From JAPPLG01 sp965199935 (GTDB lineage Bacteria; Bdellovibrionota; Bdellovibrionia; Bdellovibrionales; UBA1609): a stretch of DNA of 64,000 nucleotides. The notes beneath the pieces are model-generated. The model ran no database searches. It had not been told where the DNA came from and saw only the letters and a list, made by a program, of their open reading frames with translations. Within the stretch, counting starts at the first letter, position 1. The number at the start of each line of letters is the position of its first letter. Shown here piece after piece: positions 1 to 6,657 of this stretch. Made by a program: the position numbers and the translations under genes. Location of the stretch: the NCBI GenBank assembly GCA_965199935.1, contig CBDATD010000002.1, forward strand, positions 310,001 through 374,000, in the 5' to 3' direction.

Positions 1-380
1 TAACGATCATTGCTTTTTTTACAGAAGTGCATTTAACGGGAGTGCCTGTTGTAGGCTCTTCGGGGGCTGTCTTCGGATTGATGGTGGCTTACGGTCTTAT
101 TTTTAAGGATCGAATTTTATACGTTATGATGATTTTTCCAATGAAAGCGCGCACCTTCGTTTTCTTTCTTGCAGGTATTGAAGTTTTGAGTATGTTGAGT
201 TCCGGGCTGGGAGGTCCTGTGGCCAATCTGGCGCATTTAGGGGGATTGGCGACGGGATTTCTTTTTTTAATTTGCTGGAAAAATTGGCATCTTTTTTCGT
301 CTTGGGTTAAGCGAAAAAGACCTTATCGCCTGCATGTGGTCCGCTCTGATCCTGCCGGCGGGAAGAGACGCTGGCACTGA
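1..380 (+). CDS. Rhomboid-family intramembrane serine protease, C-terminal part
   Basis: This is the 3' end of a gene cut by the left edge of the window; the frame is open from the first bases. The motif GSSGAVFG matches the rhomboid GxSG box that carries the catalytic serine. The later ANLAHLGGLATG segment carries the catalytic histidine in the last core helix. Several hydrophobic stretches alternate with short basic loops, as expected for a polytopic inner-membrane protein that cleaves transmembrane substrates. The last ~30 residues are basic and probably cytoplasmic. Substrate unknown. The N-terminal helices lie outside the window, so total length and start cannot be judged. Confidence 0.88.
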   Translation, partial: TIIAFFTEVHLTGVPVVGSSGAVFGLMVAYGLIFKDRILYVMMIFPMKARTFVFFLAGIEVLSMLSSGLGGPVANLAHLGGLATGFLFLICWKNWHLFSSWVKRKRPYRLHVVRSDPAGGKRRWH

Positions 381-451
381 AATATCAGGCTTGTCTAAAA
401 ATTTTTTATGATGTAAACTGCCCGTTCTTAGAAATTGTTTGAAGGTGCAGA

Positions 452-622
452 ATGCTGGATAAATATTTAGAAAAATTATATTTTGATAAAAGAATGATCC
501 ACCGAGGTTTGAGCCAGGGGGTCCTTTCTCCAAAAGACGTTGAACAGCACTTATCTAAATTGGAAGATCTGAGTCATAAAGCCGATGTCATTCAAAAGCC
601 CCCTGAAGAGGGAAAGGATTAA
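452..622 (+). CDS. Small hypothetical protein, 56 aa
   Basis: A short ORF starts with ATG, preceded by a GAAGG Shine-Dalgarno-like sequence with suitable spacing. It encodes a charged helical protein beginning MLDKYLEKLYFDKRMIHRG and containing a GVLSPKDVEQHLSKL segment. No signal peptide or membrane segment is visible. It follows the rhomboid gene by about 70 bases on the same strand, and its stop overlaps the end of the convergent gene by four bases. I do not recognise a family. Good start signal and plausible composition make it likely to be real. Confidence 0.55.
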   Translation: MLDKYLEKLYFDKRMIHRGLSQGVLSPKDVEQHLSKLEDLSHKADVIQKPPEEGKD

Positions 623-1110
623 CGCAGGCTTTGTTTTACAAAATGGGTTATGTAGTATCGGATGAGATAATCCATCCGGATGTCTTTTTCCTGGTGCTTC
701 CATTTCAGTTCTCCAAAGGCCCCCCAGGTTCCCTTGAGGTGGTCTGAAGGACGGTTTTGTTCTTCCTGTCCAGGCAGTGCGGCATCCATATTTGAAAAAC
801 GTATGGCAATCCATCCTGCTGATTTCATGGAAAAAATCATTTTATAACCATTTCTAAACAACATAAAATCAGCCAAAGTGCCGGTGATTCCGTAAATACG
901 AATACTCCCCATGTAACCCTTGAGCTGGTTAAAGAAAGAGATGTGCTGTGTAAACGCAGTGCGGAGTTGTTTAAGGAACTCTACCGTATGTTCCTGCAAT
1001 TCTTCTTTTGAAGGAGCCAAGGAGCCGGCAGGGGAAATCCTGCCTGTTTTTTCCATTGTTTCTTCTTGATGCACTAGGTTCTTAATCCAATTACTATGAA
1101 GTGTTTCCAT
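619..1110 (-). CDS. Hypothetical protein, 163 aa
   Basis: Leftward gene without a recognised family. I chose the ATG at 1110 (METLHSNW) because AGAGG sits five bases upstream; an in-frame ATG at 1152 has no ribosome-binding site. The protein is soluble, with a charged helical N-terminal half (about residues 1-70) and a C-terminal half with alternating hydrophobic residues, including a GYKMIFSMKSAGWIAIRF stretch that could be beta-strands. No signal peptide. It faces the small gene at 452-622 tail to tail and is divergent from the Pal-like gene. Function unknown. Confidence 0.6.
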   Translation of the reverse strand: METLHSNWIKNLVHQEETMEKTGRISPAGSLAPSKEELQEHTVEFLKQLRTAFTQHISFFNQLKGYMGSIRIYGITGTLADFMLFRNGYKMIFSMKSAGWIAIRFSNMDAALPGQEEQNRPSDHLKGTWGAFGELKWKHQEKDIRMDYLIRYYITHFVKQSLR

Positions 1111-1271
1111 AAAAACCTCTGGCACTGCCTTTTTTTTCCCGTGAATAATCATTGATTTATATGCTGAAAGTCAAGAAATACAGCTTCATTTAATTTTTCC
1201 ACTTGGTGTCGTGATTTTAGTGATAAAATGTGGCAGAATGTCAGTCTGTTTTTCAAAAAGGAGTCGTTTTT

Positions 1272-1766
1272 ATGAGTTTCGGGAATATTTTAGCCTGTTT
1301 ATTGTTTATTTTTTTTACAATTTCCTGCAGTAGTTTATGGAATAAGTTTGGGCAGGGCAGTGATATAGAAGGGGCCGCAGCCGGGGACATTATTTCACAA
1401 GATATGTCTGAGGATCAAAGAGGCAGCGACAGCGGAGACATTGATGGTTTGTCCAGTGTGTTTTTTGCCTATGACAGCTCCGTTCTATCTGAAACCACAA
1501 AAGAAACTTTAAGAGACAATGCAGAATGGATGAAGAACAACACCCGGGCTTCCCGTGTGGAGCTGGAAGGGCATTGCGACCCTATGGGTTCTGAGGCTTA
1601 CAATATTGGTTTGGGTCTAAGAAGGGCTCAGGCCGTCAAAACTTTTTTAATTTCTTCGGGTGTTTCAGAGGATCAGTTTTCTATTGTAAGTTATGGTGAA
1701 GAAAGGCCGTTGTCACAGACAGATAATTCCAAAAACAGACGTGTCAACTTTGTCCCTATCTATTAG
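1272..1766 (+). CDS. pal: Pal-like OmpA-domain lipoprotein
   Basis: Peptidoglycan-associated lipoprotein that would tether the outer membrane to peptidoglycan, usually with the Tol system. The start at 1272 has an AGGAG site. A lipoprotein signal ends in a lipobox with Cys19. An acidic Ser/Gly-rich linker follows, then an OmpA C-terminal domain from about residue 65 to the end. Family hallmarks are visible: VELEGHCDPMGS, the NIGLGLRRAQAVK helix, and a KNRRV motif near the C-terminus. Length (164 aa) fits Pal. No tolB or tolA lies beside it, so a different OmpA-type lipoprotein with the same architecture cannot be excluded. Confidence 0.85.
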   Translation: MSFGNILACLLFIFFTISCSSLWNKFGQGSDIEGAAAGDIISQDMSEDQRGSDSGDIDGLSSVFFAYDSSVLSETTKETLRDNAEWMKNNTRASRVELEGHCDPMGSEAYNIGLGLRRAQAVKTFLISSGVSEDQFSIVSYGEERPLSQTDNSKNRRVNFVPIY

Positions 1767-1771
1767 TAGAA

Positions 1772-2092
1772 ATGTTCAAGAATATTTACAGGCTTTCGAA
1801 GTTTTTTGCGTTTTTATTGTTTTGTTCTGCTTGTGCTTCGACCATTTCATTTAAAGAGTATGCTTTTGCAGAGGCGGCTTTTTCCGCGTCTGCCCGTGTT
1901 TCCGCCCAAAAGTTGAATCCTCATTCTTATATGAAGGCGCAGTCTTATTTGAGAAAGGGACAGCAGGAGTTTAAACAAGCTAATTATGACAAAGCCCGTG
2001 CTTATTTTAATAAAGCTCAGGAATTTGCTGAGACAGCTGAATTATTGAGTTACATTAAACGAAGTCAGGCCGGCGGGGACACCCTTTATTAA
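1772..2092 (+). CDS. Small helical lipoprotein, DUF4398/TPR-like
   Basis: Starts five bases after the pal stop, so probably co-transcribed and perhaps coupled. An N-terminal hydrophobic signal ends in LFCSAC with Cys21 as the lipidation site. The mature protein is mostly helical and Ala/Lys-rich. A helix pair resembling one tetratricopeptide unit (AQSYLRKGQQEFKQANYDKA) recalls the DUF4398-type lipoproteins often encoded beside OmpA-family proteins. Likely periplasmic, attached to the outer membrane, possibly a partner of the Pal-like protein. No catalytic motif. Confidence 0.7.
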   Translation: MFKNIYRLSKFFAFLLFCSACASTISFKEYAFAEAAFSASARVSAQKLNPHSYMKAQSYLRKGQQEFKQANYDKARAYFNKAQEFAETAELLSYIKRSQAGGDTLY

Positions 2093-2096
2093 ATCT

Positions 2097-2208
2097 CTAG
2101 CCGAACTTGTTTTCAGCCCTGTCCCCTCAGCCTTTCTATGTATGTCATAGAACCGGCTTCCAGCCATCGGAAAGCTTGTATGAACAAGTCTGAAAACTGC
2201 AGACATGC
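2097..2208 (+). repeat. Dispersed intergenic repeat, copy A
   Basis: This non-coding stretch closely matches part of the tandem repeat near 16.9-17.2 kb. Shared blocks include CCGAACTTGTTTTCAGCC, the CAGCCTTTCTATGTATGTCA segment, the ACCGGCTTCCAGCCATCG segment and GAACAAGTCTGAAAACTGC. The order of blocks is the same as at the second site. It lies between a stop codon and the leucine dehydrogenase promoter. No long ORF or transposase is associated. Confidence 0.75.
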
Positions 2209-2230
2209 ACAGGACAGCTTGATTTTTTGC

Positions 2231-2260
2231 TTAACTTTCACTGACTGACAGGATTACAAT
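2231..2260 (+). promoter_or_regulatory. Possible sigma-70 promoter of leucine dehydrogenase
   Basis: A TACAAT hexamer at 2255-2260 (five of six matches to the -10 consensus) is preceded at 18 bases by TTAACT. It lies about 20 bases before the leucine dehydrogenase ATG. The weak -35 makes this tentative. Confidence 0.35.
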
Positions 2261-2281
2261 CTGCATTTCGGGATTAGACCT

Positions 2282-3340
2282 ATGAATTTAAAAACTGTTC
2301 GTTCTGGTGAACACGAAAGCGTTCACTTTTACTCTGATGAGTCTGTAGGGCTTTCCGCCATTATCGCTGTACATACAACTTTTTCCGGCTGTAGTTTAGG
2401 CGGCTGCCGCATCAAATCTTTTTCCAGTGAAGAAGAAGCAGTCCAGGAAGTTTTGCGTCTTTCAGAGCATATGACTTATAAATCCCTTCTGTGCGGCTTG
2501 GAAATGGGCGGAGGTAAATCAATTATTGCGGCCGGGCCTGGGTTTAAAAAAACCCCTCAACTATTGAAATCTTTCGCCCAAGCAGTGAATTCTTTGGGAG
2601 GGCGGTACATTGTGTCTGTGGATATGGGCAGTGATTCAGAGGACATGGAATTTATAAAAAAAACGACCCGCCATGTAATTGGCTATGATCAGAAAAAAGG
2701 AGGGGCGGGAGATCCCGGTGTTTATACAGCTCAAGGTGTTTTATCAGGGATGAGAACAGCTCTTCAAGAAAGATATGCAGTCTCTTCGTTTAAAGGAAGG
2801 AAAGTCTGTGTTACAGGTATTGGAGACGTGGGAAAACCTTTGTGCCGCCAGCTGTTGGAAGAAGGGGCTCGGTTGATCGTGTCAGACATTGATCAAAAGC
2901 AAATAGATTGGATTAAAGAATATGGCGATGTGACAGCTGTAGAACCGAACAAAGCACATCAAGTGCATTGTGATATTTTTTCTCCATGTGCCGCAGGAGG
3001 TGTGTTTACGTCAGAAAGAGTTCAAGAATTAAACTGCCAAATTATTGCTGGTGCGGCTAATAATCAGCTTTCTTCTGAAGAAGAGGGAAAATCTCTATAT
3101 CAAAGAGGGATTTTATATCTGCCTGATTTTGCTGTGAATGCCGGAGGTCTGATAGGAGTTGTGCTGGGAGGCATTAGAAAAAAAAGTATGGCGGAAACTT
3201 ATAAAAAAGTGGACGATATTGGAGAGCTGATTCGTGGTATTCTTCGGGAATCTCAAAGACGGAGGGAGCCTCCCAGTCAAACCGCCTTGGGGATGGCTCG
3301 CAAAAAGTATAATATTATGTATTCCAAAACCCGCTTATAG
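2282..3340 (+). CDS. ldh: Leucine (Glu/Leu/Phe/Val) dehydrogenase
   Basis: NAD-dependent oxidative deamination of leucine or other branched-chain amino acids to 2-oxoacids, in the cytoplasm. At 352 aa it has the size of leucine/phenylalanine dehydrogenases rather than the longer glutamate enzymes. The N-terminal catalytic domain shows the LGGCRIKSF segment and two active-site lysines, K67 in MTYKS and K79 in MGGGKS. The SVDMGSDSEDM and GDPGVYTAQGV segments are family-typical. The Rossmann domain has VTGIGDVGK followed by VSDID, whose acidic residue suggests NAD preference. It fits the branched-chain E1 and isovaleryl-CoA dehydrogenase genes elsewhere in the window. Substrate choice (Leu versus Val/Phe) is not decided by sequence. 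Confidence 0.88.
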   Translation: MNLKTVRSGEHESVHFYSDESVGLSAIIAVHTTFSGCSLGGCRIKSFSSEEEAVQEVLRLSEHMTYKSLLCGLEMGGGKSIIAAGPGFKKTPQLLKSFAQAVNSLGGRYIVSVDMGSDSEDMEFIKKTTRHVIGYDQKKGGAGDPGVYTAQGVLSGMRTALQERYAVSSFKGRKVCVTGIGDVGKPLCRQLLEEGARLIVSDIDQKQIDWIKEYGDVTAVEPNKAHQVHCDIFSPCAAGGVFTSERVQELNCQIIAGAANNQLSSEEEGKSLYQRGILYLPDFAVNAGGLIGVVLGGIRKKSMAETYKKVDDIGELIRGILRESQRRREPPSQTALGMARKKYNIMYSKTRL

Positions 3341-3361
3341 GTGTTGTAAAGGTAAAAGAAA

Positions 3362-4054
3362 ATGCAATGGATATATTCATATAGATTTTACTTAATAGGT
3401 GCGGTGTGTGTTTGTCTGCTGTCAGGCGCAGTCTATTGGGGGCGGAGCTTATACGCACAAAGGCAAAACGAGAAAGCGGAAGCTGTTTTGTACCCTTTTC
3501 GTCTGCGCTTGATAACAGCAGAAAAAAAGGCGGGAGGCGGACTGTTTAGCTCTCGTTCTTTATTTCAAGAAAAAAAAGCTGAGTTTGCATTGATTTCAAA
3601 AGAAGTGGAAGATTATAAGAATTTTTTGATGTCTCAAAAAACGGCTCGCCCGGCTCACCTCGCCTCAGCTGTCGAGCTGGCGGTTTTGTTTGTTCAATAT
3701 GAAAAACAAGACAGTGCTTTAGATCTTTTGGATTTTGTACGCATGAAATCTTCTTCCAAATCTCATTGGCTTTATTCTATCGTATTGATACAGCTCGGCT
3801 CTTTGTTCATGGATAAAAAAAATTTTACAAGGGCCGTTGATTTATTTTCAGAAGCCCTATCTCTTAAAAGCGCGGAGCCTTTCTATCAGGAAATTTTACT
3901 AAAAACAGCTCTTTGTTACGAGTCTGTTGGGGAGTTTGAAAAGGCCGGCGGTATTTACAATGAAATTCGTCAAAATAAAAATGCGGGGCTTTACAAAGAA
4001 AGATCTCTTCATTATGATCGTCTTTTCAGATTAAAGAGGAAGTTGAAACAGTGA
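3362..4054 (+). CDS. YfgM-like membrane-anchored TPR protein
   Basis: One N-terminal membrane anchor (about residues 8-27, FYLIGAVCVCLLSGAVYW) is followed by a charged linker and tetratricopeptide-like helices in the C-terminal half (for example FTRAVDLFSEALSLKSAEPF and ALCYESVGEFEKAGGIYNEI). The gene overlaps the bamB-like gene by four bases (GTGA), matching the conserved yfgM-bamB order of many proteobacteria. YfgM is a periplasm-facing chaperone partner of the Sec translocon. The role is inferred from architecture and neighbourhood, since sequence similarity across phyla is low. Confidence 0.7.
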   Translation: MQWIYSYRFYLIGAVCVCLLSGAVYWGRSLYAQRQNEKAEAVLYPFRLRLITAEKKAGGGLFSSRSLFQEKKAEFALISKEVEDYKNFLMSQKTARPAHLASAVELAVLFVQYEKQDSALDLLDFVRMKSSSKSHWLYSIVLIQLGSLFMDKKNFTRAVDLFSEALSLKSAEPFYQEILLKTALCYESVGEFEKAGGIYNEIRQNKNAGLYKERSLHYDRLFRLKRKLKQ

Positions 4055-5154
4055 GATTCAAACATTTTATTTTTGGGGTTGTATTGTGTGTGCTGGCCGG
4101 CTGTCAGCATACGGCTCAAAAAGAACCGGGATGGCTGAGAAAAGAATGGATTGTTAATACTCTTTCTGAACCTTATTTAAAGACAAAGGTGCTGCAAAAA
4201 GCAAAATCTATCTTGACTCAAGATATGGTTTTGCAAGGGGGGTCCCTCTACGGAGTGCGGGCCTACAGCCGAGACAGCGGCAATCTTCAATGGTTTTTTG
4301 CTGTTACTGGAGGTGTTGAGGGAGGTCTGGCCGCTAGCGGAGAACGTTTGGTTTTCGGAGGTTCAGATGGTTTTTTTTATTGTCTAGAGCTCAAAACGGG
4401 TATTTTGCTTTGGAAGTTTTATACAGGGTCTGAAAACTTAGGCGAGCCTTTTGTTTTTAATGATTATGTGTATTTTTTAACTTCAAAAGAAAAAGTTTAC
4501 GCTTTAAATATTCGAACCGGAAAACTTGTTTGGGTGTACCGCCCGAAAAACACCGCCGATTTGAGCATTCGAGGAGTCAGCCGTCCTTTTGTGGATTATC
4601 AAAGAGTGTATGTCGGATTTAGCGACGGAACAGTTTCTGCGCTCAATAGAAGAACGGGTCAATGGATATGGAGGGTGTCTCTTGCTAAAAGAGGGGAAAA
4701 GTTTAAAGATGTCGATGCCAGCCCCGTCGTGAAAGGTGATTTTCTTTACGTCTCCAGTTTTGACGGAGGGTTGTTTTGCCTGAATAAAATTACCGGAAAG
4801 ACAGTTTGGAGCCGCAAAACCGGCAGTTATTTCGCTCCAGCTGTTGAGGGAAAGAGGCTGTATTACGCTTCCAATGACTCTGAAATTTTAGCTTTAAATC
4901 GTTTTTCAGGGAAGGTTTTTTGGAAAAGAAAAATCAAAGGTTTGGCCACAAAGCCGGTTGTTTATCAATCTTTCTTATTGTACGGACTTTCCACAGGCCC
5001 TTTTCATATTATCAGCAAGACGGATGGTTCTCTGTCCTATAAATTGAATATGTTTCGAGGTGTTTCTGCCGAACCTGTTTTAGACCCTTCTTTGAAGGAA
5101 CTTTATGTAATGTCTATTGAAGCTTGGCTCTATAAGTTTTCACTTCTTTTCTAA
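4051..5154 (+). CDS. bamB: BamB-like PQQ-repeat lipoprotein
   Basis: Outer-membrane lipoprotein with a beta-propeller built from PQQ-type repeats, the architecture of BamB in the BAM complex. The signal ends in CVLAGC with Cys18 as the lipidation site. Repeated blade motifs can be read through the protein: LYGVRAYSRDSGNLQWFF, FYCLELKTGILLWKF, VYALNIRTGKLVWVY, VSALNRRTGQWIWRV and LFCLNKITGKTVWS. Length (367 aa) is close to BamB. GTG start overlapping the upstream TPR gene implies translational coupling. No PQQ enzyme active site is present, so a structural role is most likely. Confidence 0.85.
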   Translation: MRFKHFIFGVVLCVLAGCQHTAQKEPGWLRKEWIVNTLSEPYLKTKVLQKAKSILTQDMVLQGGSLYGVRAYSRDSGNLQWFFAVTGGVEGGLAASGERLVFGGSDGFFYCLELKTGILLWKFYTGSENLGEPFVFNDYVYFLTSKEKVYALNIRTGKLVWVYRPKNTADLSIRGVSRPFVDYQRVYVGFSDGTVSALNRRTGQWIWRVSLAKRGEKFKDVDASPVVKGDFLYVSSFDGGLFCLNKITGKTVWSRKTGSYFAPAVEGKRLYYASNDSEILALNRFSGKVFWKRKIKGLATKPVVYQSFLLYGLSTGPFHIISKTDGSLSYKLNMFRGVSAEPVLDPSLKELYVMSIEAWLYKFSLLF

Positions 5155-5231
5155 TCTCATTTTAGCGCGGTTTCATTATCGGCTGTTTTCACAGCCAACA
5201 TGGATCGCGGTTTCATTTCGATCCCTGTGTT

Positions 5232-5271
5232 GATAAAAAAAAGAGGAGCTTTCCAGCCCCTCTCTTTTTTA
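5232..5271. terminator. Bidirectional rho-independent terminator between bamB and tRNA-Ala
   Basis: An eight-base-pair stem (AGAGGAGC against GCCCCTCT, with one G.T pair on the leftward transcript) is flanked by an A-run on the left and a T-run on the right. It can end the leftward tRNA transcript and the rightward bamB operon. A second small inverted repeat (GGATCG/CGATCC) lies just upstream, near 5201-5223. Confidence 0.75.
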
Positions 5272-5272
5272 T

Positions 5273-5345
<73 letters not shown>

Positions 5346-5412
5346 AGTCTCATCCATTCATACACCGAGATAAAGATTTTAACAAGAGCCTGATTTCTGC
5401 TTTTTTAATGAA

Positions 5413-6267
5413 TCAACTGACTTGACTGACCAAAGCAGGATGATTATGGAAAAGCCTTTCAATCCAAACTCTTTCGCAAATCAAATCAAACCCAACTTTT
5501 TCAGCTCCCAATAAAACAGATTCAAAGTATTTTTTAATATCTCGAATTTCTGATGCTGTGACGTCTATTTCATACATAGAATCTTCAATGATTTCTATAA
5601 AATTTAATAGATCAGGCGTGGTCACCACTTTAGGAAGTTTAGTCATATCCAAGTGAGGAACTTTAAAAGGCTTAAATCCAATAAAGCGGTCTGTCAGGAT
5701 AATTTTTTTGTCGCCAAAGAAGTTGATTTGAATGAAACTTTCGCTTTTAGAGTCTTTTCTTTGCAGAACTTCCTCAACGTCCGTTTGTTTAAATGTGAGG
5801 TGTTTTCCATCAACATTTTGAAAAATACTTACGGTGTCTTCGTTGTCCCAGGAAAGTTTCAACCCTTTTGTTTTAGATATGAATGATGAGATTTGCTGCA
5901 TCCATTTTTTTGATTTCACTTTACTTCCTTTCTTTTCTGTAAACTCTTCACTTTCACGAAAGCGGCGGCTCACAATCATTATTGGACTCACTTCCTGATC
6001 GACCACAGCGTCTTCAAACTTAAATTTCAAAAGAGTGTATAAACTTTGCTCAAAAAAGTGATCTAAATAGAAACACTTTTTGTAAAAAAGCGTAAAAATT
6101 GTGAAAATAGAACTAAATTTATCGACAACTGTTCCGTTATGGAAATCTATTTCCTCTGGAAAATCTATGCCAAAGCGCCTCTTTCCGCCGCAGAGGTTCA
6201 AAATCAACTGGTGTGGAAACATCAAGAGGGGTTTATTTTCAAATGAACAGCCTTCAATTCCCTTCAA
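5413..6267 (-). CDS. Hypothetical protein downstream of rpsT, about 284 aa
   Basis: Soluble charged protein without signal peptide; I do not recognise a family. The C-terminal third contains a strongly helical acidic segment (LLNFIEIIEDSMYEIDVTAS) and ends with a Trp/His-bearing helix. The middle carries a Lys-rich stretch. The ORF opens with TTG at 6267 and has no ribosome-binding site. An out-of-frame ATG at 6296 (MAVFQQTPSA, then stop) would join this frame if one T were added near 6268. The real N-terminus may therefore be MAVFQQTPSALKGIEG and a frameshift may be present. It begins about 35 bases after rpsT on the same strand. Confidence 0.65.
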   Translation of the reverse strand: MKGIEGCSFENKPLLMFPHQLILNLCGGKRRFGIDFPEEIDFHNGTVVDKFSSIFTIFTLFYKKCFYLDHFFEQSLYTLLKFKFEDAVVDQEVSPIMIVSRRFRESEEFTEKKGSKVKSKKWMQQISSFISKTKGLKLSWDNEDTVSIFQNVDGKHLTFKQTDVEEVLQRKDSKSESFIQINFFGDKKIILTDRFIGFKPFKVPHLDMTKLPKVVTTPDLLNFIEIIEDSMYEIDVTASEIRDIKKYFESVLLGAEKVGFDLICERVWIERLFHNHPALVSQVS

Positions 6268-6301
6268 GCAGAAGGAGTTTGCTGAAAAACAGCCATTTTT
6301 T

Positions 6302-6562
6302 TTAAAGGGTTTTTACAATGCGGTGAAATTGAGATTTTTTTCGAGCTGTTTTATTTTTATGGAAGCAGTTTTTAGACACAGCTTTATCCAATTCAGAGAG
6401 GAGGCTCTTCAACATTTTTTCCGCCTGCGTCTTATCTTTTTTTTGAACTAAAGAACGGAAGTTTTTCTCTAAAGCGCGGATGTTGCCTTTAACAATGGCG
6501 TTACACCCCCGCTTTTTCTTTGAACTGCGGGACTGTTTTTGAGCCGATGGATGATGAGGCAT
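6302..6562 (-). CDS. rpsT: 30S ribosomal protein S20
   Basis: Small basic protein of 86 aa with the S20 pattern: an N-terminal SAQKQSRSSKKKRGCNAIVK segment, a central helix with KKDKTQAEKMLKSLLSELDK, and the C-terminal HKNKTARKKSQ motif typical of S20. It binds 16S rRNA in the body of the small subunit. An AAGGA site precedes the ATG. The gene is divergent from murJ, an arrangement common in proteobacteria. Confidence 0.92.
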   Translation of the reverse strand: MPHHPSAQKQSRSSKKKRGCNAIVKGNIRALEKNFRSLVQKKDKTQAEKMLKSLLSELDKAVSKNCFHKNKTARKKSQFHRIVKTL

Positions 6563-6603
6563 ACTTTCTTCCTTTAAGGGTCCAGGAAATACCTCCTCAG
6601 CCC

Positions 6604-6633
6604 TTTACAGTATTTAGGTTCATACCATATATT
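6604..6633 (+). promoter_or_regulatory. Putative sigma-70 promoter of murJ
   Basis: TTTACA at 6604-6609 and TATATT at 6628-6633 are separated by 18 bases. Both have five of six consensus matches. They lie about 25 bases before the murJ ATG and overlap the leftward promoter elements proposed for rpsT. Confidence 0.5.
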
Positions 6634-6648
6634 TAAAACACTCTTCAA
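6619..6648 (-). promoter_or_regulatory. Putative sigma-70 promoter of rpsT
   Basis: On the leftward strand TTGAAG (6643-6648) and TATGAA (6619-6624) are separated by 18 bases, about 57 bases before the rpsT start codon. It overlaps the rightward murJ elements, so the two transcription starts would compete for polymerase. Confidence 0.4.
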
Positions 6649-6657
6649 GAGGTATTT

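Noticed and set aside
5201..5223. GGATCG/CGATCC inverted repeat as an operator
   Set aside because: Lies after bamB next to the terminator, has no promoter nearby, and is short enough to be chance.
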